Below are positions 34,022-43,811 of a stretch of DNA of 64,000 nucleotides, piece after piece. This stretch comes from Basipetospora chlamydospora (lineage: Eukaryota; Ascomycota; Sordariomycetes; Microascales). A program made the position numbers and the translations under genes. The DNA lies in contig BCHP01000004.1 in NCBI GenBank assembly GCA_001599675.1, positions 62,001 to 126,000 of the forward strand, read 5' to 3'. Below the pieces are notes generated by a model. It made no database searches. It was given only the letters and a program-made list of their open reading frames with translations, and was not told the origin of the DNA. The stretch's first letter is position 1, and each line of letters begins with the position of its first letter.

Positions 34022-35494
34022 CTACCAACTGTCCATCAAAGGATCATCAAACAAGTCTACAGGAAACTCCACCTCCGGGGCCACCGGTGCTTTCGTCTCC
34101 TCCTCTTCTTGTTCGAATTTCAAAACCGGCAGCCCAGTCCACCGCGTGTATTTCTCCGACATCCTCGCCGTGATAGTCCCCAGCCTGGGCAGCTCGCGGA
34201 TCCCGGGAACCCTCTTCTGCCTGGAGAACCCAAAGCCGTCGTCGCGCGGGACCTCAAAGTCGACCGTGTAGCTCCTCGCCAGAATGGCCCCCAGCGCCGC
34301 CTTTGCGCACGGCGGCCGGGCGCGGCTCTCGAATATCACGCCCGTGACGTGCAGGTTCCTGTACAGTGCCGCCCTGTCCGCCGCGAACTCAAAGACGCCG
34401 CCGCAGGACGCCTGCAGCGGTTCGTCTTTCCACAGGGGGCAGAAGGCCGTAGTATCGGCGTTGGCGCCCCCTTGGCATTGGTACATGGAAATCCGCCTGA
34501 GCCTGGGGAATGGCTTCGCGCGTAAGTGCTCGAGCACCTCGGTCCAGGATCCCGGATCGAGACGGACCTCGTACAGGTCTAGGTCAGCGAGGGTATCCTC
34601 GACCGCGGACAGGAGGCGAACTAGGTCCTTGCCGGAGAGCTTCATCTGTCCCAACATTAAGACATGCAGCGGTGGTGCCAGCTGCACGAGGTCGTTGACA
34701 TACCCGGTCAGCGCAAGCCTGCGACAGTATCGACCCTCGCCACGGTTCGGCCACATAAGCCGAAGCGTCTTCAGCTTCGGAGCGGGGGACAAGAGGCCGA
34801 TCAAGAGGCCCAGGTACTCATGGTCCGCCCAATTATAATCCACGACCAGCTCCTCGAGATGCGCGGCCCAGACGCGCCGTATCTTCTGCGCCGTGGCGGA
34901 AGAAATCGCCCCGGCGCGGACCCTGTGCCACCTGTTGACGCGCGACCGGAAGAACCGCATGGGCGGCGCCCCCGGGGACGCGAAGGCGAGGAGCGCGAGC
35001 TCCGCGGCATCTCCCGGCGAGATGACTTTAGTGGAGAGCTCTGGCGCGTGCAGCGGCCCAATCTCGTCCCAGAGGGTGACGCCGGCGCAGTTGGGGAACC
35101 GCGCGACGACGCCGACAAACTGCCTCACCGGCTCCGACTCGGGGTCCAGGCAGAGAGAGCGCCCCACGCGCGACCAGTAGTCGGCGGGGACGGGGTCTAG
35201 GGACCAGAAGCCGATCAGCAGGCCCCGGACCGCGCGGCGGAAGGTCTCGTGGCTGGCGAGCTGGTTGAGGCGGCGCAGGTTCTTAGGGCTGAAGTTGACC
35301 TTGGGCTGGGAGAAGGCGACCGAGGCGAAGGTGGGACGGGAGGACTTCTCGGCTGCGCTGCTTGTTCGGCGGAGGGAGATGAGGTCTGGAAGGGCGAGGT
35401 AGGAGAGGATATGGTCAAAGACCTCGGCGGGGATTGTGGTCAGCATCACAGCAGGTGGACCTTGATTTTTTCCGGTCTTGAATGTGATCGTCAA
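34022..35494 (-). CDS. F-box protein
   Basis: An intronless frame of 490 residues. TTIPAEVFDHILSYLALPDLISLRRTS (about residues 19-45) is a clear F-box, the Skp1-binding module of SCF ubiquitin ligases. The remainder contains leucine-rich, repeat-like segments (LKTLRLMWPN, LEELVVDYNW, LADLDLYEVRLDPGSWTEVLEHL) resembling an irregular LRR substrate-binding region. Fungi carry dozens of such proteins and substrates cannot be inferred. The start is Met1 at 35494 or Met17 at 35446, which lies directly before the F-box. Confidence 0.85.
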   Translation of the reverse strand: MTITFKTGKNQGPPAVMLTTIPAEVFDHILSYLALPDLISLRRTSSAAEKSSRPTFASVAFSQPKVNFSPKNLRRLNQLASHETFRRAVRGLLIGFWSLDPVPADYWSRVGRSLCLDPESEPVRQFVGVVARFPNCAGVTLWDEIGPLHAPELSTKVISPGDAAELALLAFASPGAPPMRFFRSRVNRWHRVRAGAISSATAQKIRRVWAAHLEELVVDYNWADHEYLGLLIGLLSPAPKLKTLRLMWPNRGEGRYCRRLALTGYVNDLVQLAPPLHVLMLGQMKLSGKDLVRLLSAVEDTLADLDLYEVRLDPGSWTEVLEHLRAKPFPRLRRISMYQCQGGANADTTAFCPLWKDEPLQASCGGVFEFAADRAALYRNLHVTGVIFESRARPPCAKAALGAILARSYTVDFEVPRDDGFGFSRQKRVPGIRELPRLGTITARMSEKYTRWTGLPVLKFEQEEEETKAPVAPEVEFPVDLFDDPLMDSW

Positions 35495-36478
35495 AGATGC
35501 ATTCCCCAGCTGGTCTATTCGCTACTATGACTTTGTGGTCTCAGAGGAGATATTCTTTGAAGGGATTGAGGGCGGAAACGCCTGAGGTCTGAGGGGAAAT
35601 GCGCTGACGGCAGAAAGCGGGAAAATGTGGCTGAGGGGGCGCGAACTGATGGTCCTGGCCGACTCTAGCATTAAGGCGTCTGGCTGATGCTGTTGTATAT
35701 GCCGCTCAGTGCCAATCGGGCCAGACAAAGCCCGACTCCTCCCTCACCTTGCGATGCTAGGCAACTAAATCTGGAGATAAGAGCATATGTCAACTACAAT
35801 CAACGGTATGTTTTTCCTTCGTTCAGGTAGGATGCGCGCGTCGGATAGATGGACAAAGGGGTTTTCTTCCTGGTCGAAAAAATATAAGCGGGCCATAGTC
35901 CACCCCCTTGAGCGAGGCCAAGTTGTGTTTTCTTTACATGGAAGCTGCATGTGGCATTTTACCTACAGTGGTGACCATATCCCTTCAGATGCCCCTCCTC
36001 CCCCGTCAATCCCTATGCTCGTCGTCTAACTACGAACAATCCAACCAAGGCTTTCTCATCACACTCAAGTCCGCCAGAAATCCACCTTGCCACCCTTATA
36101 GTCTGTCTGGAAATACTAGCTCGATGGCAGGAAAATGAAAGAGGAACCGGGAAAAGAAACCGAAAATCGGCTCCCTGGTCTGTCGAGGCATCCCGTCCTG
36201 TCGTTGTTTCACCGCTGGTCAAAGACAAGGTGCGCCCGTGCCTCGACAATAGACAGCAGGGAGAGACAGAAAAGAGAAACAGGGAGATGACGCGAAGTCG
36301 GAAAAATACCTCGAACCAAGTCTCCAACAATTAACAAACCTGGCCTCAATATCCACCGGCATGGGTGTGAAACGGCGGCCAAGTAATAGGTGTTAGAGGG
36401 AACAAGAAAGCGATAAGAAACGGAACATGAAAATTAGGGAACAGGAAACAGTATTCCCACAGTGGTGAATGACGAGGC
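35495..36478. other. Intergenic, no gene seen
   Basis: Upstream of the F-box gene and downstream of the coiled-coil gene. Only short frames without recognisable features. Confidence 0.5.
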
Positions 36479-38419
36479 CTAACGAGTAGTCTTGCGCCTC
36501 TTGCTCTGCTTTGGGGCCTCGTCATCGTCTCCTTGCTTCACGACCACATGGTGCGAATTCTTGCCGGCGATACTGGCCCCAGGCCTCTTTCGCCTGGCTC
36601 TGCGCTCCTTGTCGTGCTCGTCCTCCTTGCGAACGTTGGCAAACCCGCTGTCGTTGACCAGGTCGCCAGCTGGAGGGACGGTCGTTCGCGAGCCTTTGCC
36701 ATTGGACTTGGGCTGCGGGCCAGTGTTCAATCCCTGTTGGGGGGGCTGCGGGCCGCTGGACGTCATCCGTCGCGTCCTCGGATGTAGAATCGTGTTGGGG
36801 GTCGTGCTTGTCGTGATTCTCCAGGGCCTTGTCACACCAGGCTATGAGCCCGCTCATCTGATCTTTGATTTTATGTAGGTCGGACGTCTGGCGGTCATTG
36901 TCGGCGGCGAGATTTTCCACGCGCTTCTTCTCTTCACCGAGCTCGTCGATGAGGGCCATGTTCTTCTGCTTGAGTTTCTCCCTCTTTGCCTCAGACTTCG
37001 CGAGGGCCCTTTCAAGTTTCCTCATGGCGGGCGGGTCCTGTTGGGTGGCCGCCGTAGATCCAAGCACCTTCTCTGCGTGTTTTTTCTCCGCGTCGAGCTG
37101 GGCGGCAAGGGTATCAGTGCGTTTCTGCTCGTCGGCGAGCGCCCTTGCGAGGTTTTTGTTATTTTTCTTAAGGTCCTGCCTTGAAAGTTCCAATGCCCTC
37201 AGTGACTTCTTGTGAAGCTTGCGCTCGTCCTCGAGCTCCTTCGTCAGTGCGATTATAGTCGGGTTGTTGGCTTCTTTCTCGTTGAGCCTCGAGCTTAGGT
37301 CGATCACCTTGCGACGCGACTCGTCTTGCTTTAGGACCATGCTCTCGATCGTGGCTGCATACTCGCGTACCCGTCGCTCGAGTGCTTCCTGTGGCGTGTC
37401 AGTAGATACGCCTGGTCGTGTGCGTCGCTCCTCCAGCCGTTGCCGGTGGGCTTCAAGCCCGGACGGGCCAAAGAGGACTGTTGTTGAGCTCCGCTGCAGT
37501 GGGGTCGAAACGATGGAGTGACTCGGGCGAGGTTCTGCCTCCGCCTGGCTGTGTTCCTGCTGGTTTGTAGAAAGACCATGGGTCACCTTGGTTGTACTTC
37601 CCATAGAGACATTGGAGTCGACGGGCTGGCATCCGACTCTCCCATTCTTGCCATCGGTCTTGCCATTGTTGTCTTCAGATCCAGAAACAAAAAGACCAGG
37701 GGAACCGGACGTCGGCTCGGCTATCTTGGCGGGGATTGTGATGCGTGCGTTGGCCACATCGGCCTGGTGGGTGACCTGCTCGTGCCCGGACTCCAATCCA
37801 GCATTGGTGTCGCGGCCATTCCTCCATGCCACGTCGCTGTCTCCGAGGATCAAGATTCGCTCCCCGTCTAGGGCAATGCTTTCGGGAATGGGTGCCTGTG
37901 GCAGGCCACCGTGGGGCCCTAGTCCAACACCACCGGCCTGCCTTTGCAATGCCATGAACGTCTTCCCAGCCCCAGACCTCGGGAAGACATCGCGGACAAA
38001 GTCCGCTAGCCATGAGCAGCAAGGAATTATGGTCTTCTTGTCGACGTCGTAGCCGACGAACGCCCGACAGGGGCTACCGGGGTGACTACGGTTGTAGTGC
38101 TGGATGGTGGACCGGGTGGCAATCTGGGAGAGGAAAGTCTTGTTGCGGAGAGCTTCGTCGACGGTTTCGTTCCGGGGCCTCGAGGACAGGATAATGTCCA
38201 GTATGACCAGATCGCCCTTCCTGTGTGCTGTGGAGTCGTCGGTTTGCACCTGCGCGTGGACGATGAATGAGCGTACTGTGTCTTCAGTTCCGCCGCGCAC
38301 CATGAGGGCCTCGATATCACCGAGCCGGAAGGCCTGCTCCACGGACGCGGGCGTCTGAAATGGGAAGCCTATAGCGTAGAGTCCCTCGAAAACGGGAAGC
38401 CAGAGTCTGTACTCGGCAT
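36479..38419 (-). CDS. Coiled-coil protein with a broken reading frame
   Basis: A long minus-strand frame reads from about 38414 to about 36745. Its N-terminal part (EYRLWLPVFEGLYAIGFPF..., then AFRLGDIEALMVRGG) has no recognised domain. From about residue 300 on it is rich in Glu, Lys, Leu and Gln in coiled-coil pattern (LEERRTRPG to KIKDQMSGLIAW). At a seven-G run (36739-36745) the natural frame seems to switch: the frame that stays open to 36522 becomes Arg/Trp/Gln-rich, whereas the neighbouring frame continues with TVPPAGDLVNDSGFANV and a basic KQSKRRKTTR end at 36479. At the 5' side no ATG exists in the coding frame; an ATG at 38417-38419 is off by one base. So the gene is either decayed, mis-assembled at two points, or spliced in a way I could not resolve. 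Confidence 0.5.
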
Positions 38420-38840
38420 GATGGAGGACTCCTCTTTGAATTGTTGTGGATTTTCCAGAATGGTGATGACGATCTGAGGGGGGAAGTGTGACGATATGAC
38501 TTCCCAGGGCGCTATGGTGCCTCGTAGACGAAGTCTGGTGTTCTGTGTGTCGTAGGTGGTTGAAGCACGGAGTGCTCTAGTAGGTCGTAAGGTCAGGTCC
38601 CTGTTTGTCGGCGTTCCTAGTAGCGGAGCTCTAGGAAGCAAAGTTACTTGCACTAAACTATATCGTGAGTTGTCGAGTATCGTATCTAAGGCTTAGGTCT
38701 TGCGTGTAGGACTATATATTAAGATATACTTAGATTAACTACTAAAGAGTAAAGGAAAGACTAGTTATAGAAGTAGGAAATAACTATGCTTTTATAGGTA
38801 TTCTAATCCTTTATTCCTTCCCTCTTTATTCCTTAATTAT

Positions 38841-39050
38841 TGTTAGAATGATCCCTTGATTATCGATCGGGTGGTCGAGGTCGATCGAGTGATCATCGAT
38901 CGGGTGGACGATCGCTTTGTCCTGCATGCTAATGTGCCGTGTCGTTCTGGTGCCTATGTTTGTTCCGTGGTTCCTCCGTCCTGTCACGTGTGTTGGACCG
39001 TGACTAGGTTCTGCCGTGTTTGACCGCCTTCCCTTGGTCATTTCGTGACA
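38841..39050. mobile_element. Possible solo-LTR relic
   Basis: The segment begins TGTTAGAATGATC and ends GTGACA, giving TG...CA termini over 210 bp, and sits at the edge of an AT-rich block. A 13-mer (ATCGATCGGGTGG) occurs twice inside, 33 bases apart. No target-site duplication is visible and no internal retroelement ORF was found, so this is tentative. Confidence 0.25.
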
Positions 39051-39283
39051 GGAAGGTGCGATCGTAATCGAAAAGACTGTGGATAGATGCAGAGATGCGA
39101 TGTGTGTGCTGGTTACTCGTGGAGAGTGGGGATTCTGTAGTAGGTCGGCTGCTGGGAATTCTCAAGAAACAGTGATGGGATGTGTGGGGGAAGATAATGA
39201 GTGGTTCTGTTTCTGCTCTCTTGGGGAGGTTGGGGGGAACTTGGGGTCGCGACTTCTTTGTGGCCGGAGCTTGGGTAAGTGAA

Positions 39284-39320
39284 GGTGCGGTGGTGCGATG
39301 GTGTGATGGTGTGATGGCTG
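39284..39320. repeat. GATGGTGT minisatellite
   Basis: Three to four imperfect tandem copies of an 8-base unit on the + strand. Confidence 0.6.
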
Positions 39321-40943
39321 GATTTCAGGTAGGCACGATGTTGAGTCCTGAAGGCTAGATGGCGATAGGGAGGGGAGGTGGGAATGAGGAACGTGTGTGG
39401 GGAGGGAAGGGGGAATCAGGATGAGAAGGTGAAAGATGGTAGTGACAAGGTAGAGGAAGGGTGGTTGTATTCCTAGTGGAAATGGATTTGGGGGAGAGTA
39501 TGGTGCTCTTTATATTCAATGCTTGTCGAAAATGAAAGGAAAAGGAGGGTAGACTCGATACCTTACTCGAAGGTAGGCCACCGAGTGGTCGTGAGATAGT
39601 AGATAGGAGGGTGGGAGAGGAAATGGTAGTATGTGTAGGCGCAAAGAGAGAGGAAAGTGTGAGTGTGGCGGGTTTCGAGTGACAAGGTCGGTTTGCGGAA
39701 GGGCATCCTCGATGTCATGTGGGCAGACTGGAACTTCGAGAATCAACCGAAACCAGGGTTAGGGCTCTGATATACGGTTGTTCAAGCCGCGGTGTTGGAA
39801 AGAACATCCTGTGCATGGCGGCATGGGAGGTTGTGATAGTCGACAAAGGGGGCTTCCTTCATGGCCCCTTAGCCAAGGGTCTGTGTCGAAGTTGGAGGCC
39901 TGACTTACAGCTTTCCCTTTGCATGGCTCAAAACATGGGTTCATGGACTGCCCTTTTGCTTCTCCCCTTGTCGTATGTTCTCTTTGGGCTGGAAGGTCGG
40001 GTCTAGTCTTACCAGCGGAGGCCGAGTGAGTCTGGTCCAAGGACACATCAGACAATATATTACTTCCTTGGGAGTGCAAGGGGGGAGGGGTATAACACAG
40101 CTGGACACCCTCAACTCCTCAAACATCAACTCGGCGGCGGTATATGCTCGAAATTTACAAGTGTGATGCAGCAGTTGTGGCCAGATATCTGGATATGGCC
40201 CGTATCCAAGTGGATGACATACATTCTCCTCCATCCTGGAGATTCCACCGTTGGGTGGCACCCTTGTCGTAGGTGGGCGGCTTCCGTTTTTGTCGATAGT
40301 AGCCCTGTGGCTCCTCGTTGAGGTTATGGCAGAGGTTCTCCTCTTGGTATATGGCTAGGATGGCGACGGACCCAGGAACCGAAGCACGGGAGTATGCCCT
40401 CTTCGCTCTAGCTGAGGATGCTGTGTCATTCAACTGACGTCTTCAGATGGATGGAGAATATGGTTCGCTGCCAAGTGTCTTTACTCAAGGACCCCGGGCT
40501 GGTCATGAGGGGATCCGCTGAGTTGAGTGTGTTATTAGTGGACGGCTGGGAAAGTTGCAAGTTTGCACATTGGAACAAACGCACAAAGAGGACAGCATCC
40601 TCAACGGCGCAATTGCAACGGCACCATGGCCTTACACCTAGATTGCCATTTGCATATCTGTCCCGGCTTCTGCGTCTTTTCCCTGCTCCCTCTCTCCTTC
40701 TTTCATCTTGAGTAGATCAAGGGGACATAGAACTGGAGCACGACTCCAGGCATCTTCCGCCGCAACTCGCTGTAACTCCGCGATATTCACACATCGGGCG
40801 CCCGTGTGCCTGAGCAGTGGGGCAGCTGCGGCAATGGATCTAAGGAGGAAAGTATCCAGTCGAAAGCGGTTAAGTCTATTGTCTATAAAATGCTTGCATG
40901 CACACTCAAGCCTGCTCTTATGCCTCACATTCTACCCAACCCT

Positions 40944-42719
40944 CTACTTGGTCATGTACACCCTCCCCTCCTGCGGCCTCATCACAGTATCAGGGAACCC
41001 GTTCTGCTCGCCACCCTCCTTCGACCCACCAACATGCATATTGGACACCACCAGCTCGCACTTGGACAAGTCCACAGTCTCGTCGAGCAGCTCCATCCAC
41101 TCCGTCTCCTCCTCGGAGAAGTTGAGCACCATCAGCGCGGTCCGGCCGTTATCGTTGCTCTTCTTGAGGTAGATGAACAGCGTCGGGTGCTCCAGGTGCA
41201 GCGGGGTAAACTCGCCAAAGACGAACAAATCGGCGTGCTCCTTGCGCATCTCAATCATCCTCTTCCAGAAGGACAGCACGCTGCCCTCGTCCTTTTCCTG
41301 GTCGGCGACGTTGATCTCCGTGTAGGGGTGAGGCTTACTCATGGGCTCCTGCGTCGAGAACCCCCCGTGCGGGAGACGCCTGTCCCAGGGCATAGGCATG
41401 CGGCCGTTGTGGCGGCTCAGGTAGCGCATGGCGGCCTCGGCCTCGCCCGTCTTCTCGGGGCAGTTCTCCTGGATGAACTTGTAGTACAGGCCGCTCTCGC
41501 AGTCCTGCATCTCTTCGATGGGGTAGTCCTCGGGCACGTTGACCATGCCGATTTCCTCCCCCTGGTAGACGAACAGGGTGCCCGAAAGGGTGGCCATCAT
41601 GATCGCCAGCATCTTGCCCGACGCGACACGGTGCTCCGGCTTGTCGCACCCGAAGCGCGAGATGCTGCGGCCCTGGTCGTGGCTCTCGATGAAGCTCGCC
41701 GTCCACCCCGTGGTTCCGCGCACCGACTCCTCGATGGCGGCGATCTGCGTTTTGAGGTCCTCGAGCGTGAAGTCCCTGGGGGTAACTTCGTACTTCCGGT
41801 TCGCACCCATGCCCTGGCCGACAGCGTTGAACTGGAAGACCATGTCGAGCTGCTTGTCGTCGCCACCACAGTACCTCAGTATGTCCTCCTTCTCAGCGGT
41901 GAAGGGTATCTCGCCCGCGGTGACGACGCCCCGGGGGTTCGTCACGGCGTACAGCTCGGCGAGGAATTCGTGGATCCTGGGCCCGTTGCACACGAGACTG
42001 TTGGCGGGTTGCCAGGGCCAGTCCTGCAACACATTGTCGGCGTCGGGAAGGCCGTCGGGCTTGCTGAACATGTTGGCCGCGTCGACACGGAACGCATCGA
42101 CGCCCTTGTCAATCCAGAAGACGACCGCCTCGTCGAGGATGGCTTTGCGCATATCGGGGTTCTCCCAGTTGAGGTCAGGCTGCGCAGTGGTGAACATATG
42201 GAGGTAGTACTCTTCCGTATCGGGGTCGTATTCCCAGGCGCTGTCCTCGCCGAAGCAGGACTTCCAGTTGTTGGGAGGATGGCGGTTGCCCTCATCATCG
42301 TACACAGGGGGCCGCCACATGTACCAGTCACGCTTTGGGTTGTCCTTGGAGGATCGGGATTCCTTGAACCAGGGGTGCTCGACCGAGGTGTGGCTGATAA
42401 CCACATCAAGCATCACCTTCATACCCCTGTCGTGGCACTCTCGGATCAGCCGCTCGACGTCCTCGACGGTGCCGAAGGGTGGGTAAACAGCCTGATAGTT
42501 GGAGACGTCGTAGCCCATGTCGACCTGTGGGCCATCGTACATGGGGCACAACCATACGGCGTCGGCGCCGAGGGACTGGATGTAGTCGAGTTTGGAGATG
42601 ATGCCGGGGAGGTCGCCGATGCCGTCGTCGTTGGAGTCTTTGAAGGCTGCGGGGAAGACTTGGTAGACCACGGCGGTCTTCCACCACTCGAGATTCTTTT
42701 CTGTTTTCGGGTTCGGCAT
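40944..42719 (-). CDS. GH13 alpha-glucosidase (maltase / oligo-1,6-glucosidase type)
   Basis: The open frame extends to 42992, but the first 91 residues are not protein-like; ATG at 42719 gives MPNPKTEKNLEWWKTAVVYQ, the normal start of cytosolic fungal maltases, and 591 residues. Family GH13 regions are in order: DVVISHTS (region I), FRVDAAN with nucleophile D213, TAGEIP with acid/base E270, and FIESHDQGR with D348. A C-terminal beta domain follows. The enzyme hydrolyses terminal alpha-glucosidic bonds of maltose or isomaltose-type sugars. No signal peptide, so intracellular action on imported disaccharides is likely. Intronless. Confidence 0.9.
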   Translation of the reverse strand: MPNPKTEKNLEWWKTAVVYQVFPAAFKDSNDDGIGDLPGIISKLDYIQSLGADAVWLCPMYDGPQVDMGYDVSNYQAVYPPFGTVEDVERLIRECHDRGMKVMLDVVISHTSVEHPWFKESRSSKDNPKRDWYMWRPPVYDDEGNRHPPNNWKSCFGEDSAWEYDPDTEEYYLHMFTTAQPDLNWENPDMRKAILDEAVVFWIDKGVDAFRVDAANMFSKPDGLPDADNVLQDWPWQPANSLVCNGPRIHEFLAELYAVTNPRGVVTAGEIPFTAEKEDILRYCGGDDKQLDMVFQFNAVGQGMGANRKYEVTPRDFTLEDLKTQIAAIEESVRGTTGWTASFIESHDQGRSISRFGCDKPEHRVASGKMLAIMMATLSGTLFVYQGEEIGMVNVPEDYPIEEMQDCESGLYYKFIQENCPEKTGEAEAAMRYLSRHNGRMPMPWDRRLPHGGFSTQEPMSKPHPYTEINVADQEKDEGSVLSFWKRMIEMRKEHADLFVFGEFTPLHLEHPTLFIYLKKSNDNGRTALMVLNFSEEETEWMELLDETVDLSKCELVVSNMHVGGSKEGGEQNGFPDTVMRPQEGRVYMTK

Positions 42720-43811
42720 GGTCGTGGAAGGATGAGGGTATGGGAGGGTGCGGGAGGGTGTGGGAATGGGGGAAATGTTTCGGATGATCAGCAAGGGTTC
42801 CGCGTTAAGGGTAGGAATGGAGGAATGGCGTAGAATATTGATTCGCGATAGGAGAGGAGGGGTTCGGAATGAGGAATTAGACGAGGGCAGTAAAATGACC
42901 GGTTCTTGTAGGAATGGGATTTGCGTCTCGTCATCGATATTCGAGGGAAGATGCCTGCCGATTTTCCATTTCTCATCATCGGCGATGTGCACGTCGGACG
43001 ACGCTCAGCTCAGGGACATGAAATGATATGACGCAACGGTTACTGCATGTTTTCGACATGTCGTCATCGTACGTTGGACGAGCTGACACGGAAAGTGCCC
43101 TCCTGTATGTATTGCTCACAGTGGACCAGCTTCCAATTGCCGCCCTATATCACGTCCCCTACTGGGCTATTTATTACTCGCATCTCGATATTCTGACATG
43201 ATTCTTGGTCCGTACCTTGTCCTCGGTGATATTCAGGGACACTGAATCTTCCACTCGCGTCCCGCGTCATACTCCCCTGGAGATCGCATTCTCGGGGGTG
43301 CCGCTGCAGTGTTGGACCGTGGCGCCTACCGTACCTCTCGCACGCCACCCTGAACGTTCTTGCCTCGAGGGGCCTTGGGACTGACGTACTCGTGCTCCAA
43401 CTCCGAATGCCGACTGCCGGAGCTGACATAATCGTATGTCATGGCAGGAAGGGATCAATAGATCGACGGCCACTATTCCCAACCCCGCGCCAGTATCATC
43501 GATTCATAGTCGAGTGGGTTGCAGGTGGCCTTGCTTTTGTCTCTCTCCATTCGAGCGAAGCTCGGATTTTCACGGTTCACAAAAAGGGAAGTCCATTGCT
43601 TCAGTTAGATTGTTTTCAATTCAGAGCCTTGATCAATCCCAGATCCTACTCGATAAAACCCCCCCTTCTCGATGAGACTATCTCGCCTCGGCATTACCAG
43701 CCCCTTGCCATTCTCCAGCGCCTCCAGCGCGACTCAAAAAGAAAAACCATATCGCCTGGCCACTACCGGCCCGTTATCATCCTCCGACGCCTCCAGCGTG
43801 ACTCAATCGAC
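42720..43811. other. Intergenic with a 69-bp tandem repeat
   Basis: Left part is the upstream region of the GH13 gene. The right end, directly after the stop of the cysteine-rich gene, holds two copies of a 69-bp unit. No gene seen. Confidence 0.5.
43679..43806. repeat. Imperfect 69-bp tandem duplication
   Basis: Two copies (about 43679-43736 and 43748-43806) share TATC-GCCT, ACTACC/ATTACC and CGCCTCCAGCG blocks at a constant offset of 69 bases. The period is 23 codons and both copies read without stop in one + frame, but there is no gene context for it. Confidence 0.65.

Larger units (their letters stand above)
38420..40943. other. Gene-poor stretch with AT-rich patch and repeats
   Basis: About 38650-38850 is markedly AT-rich against GC-rich surroundings. 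38841-39050 has LTR-like ends. A GATGGTGT minisatellite occurs at 39284-39320. The rest is G-rich on the + strand to about 39700, with no recognisable ORF and no reverse-transcriptase or transposase motif. Confidence 0.45.

Noticed and set aside
40806..42833. 675-codon + strand open frame
   Set aside because: It is a GC-driven shadow of the GH13 gene, whose catalytic motifs lie on the minus strand.
42720..42992. N-terminal extension of the GH13 frame
   Set aside because: Residues upstream of the ATG at 42719 are Pro/Ser/Ile-rich and unlike any GH13 N-terminus; the family start matches 42719.
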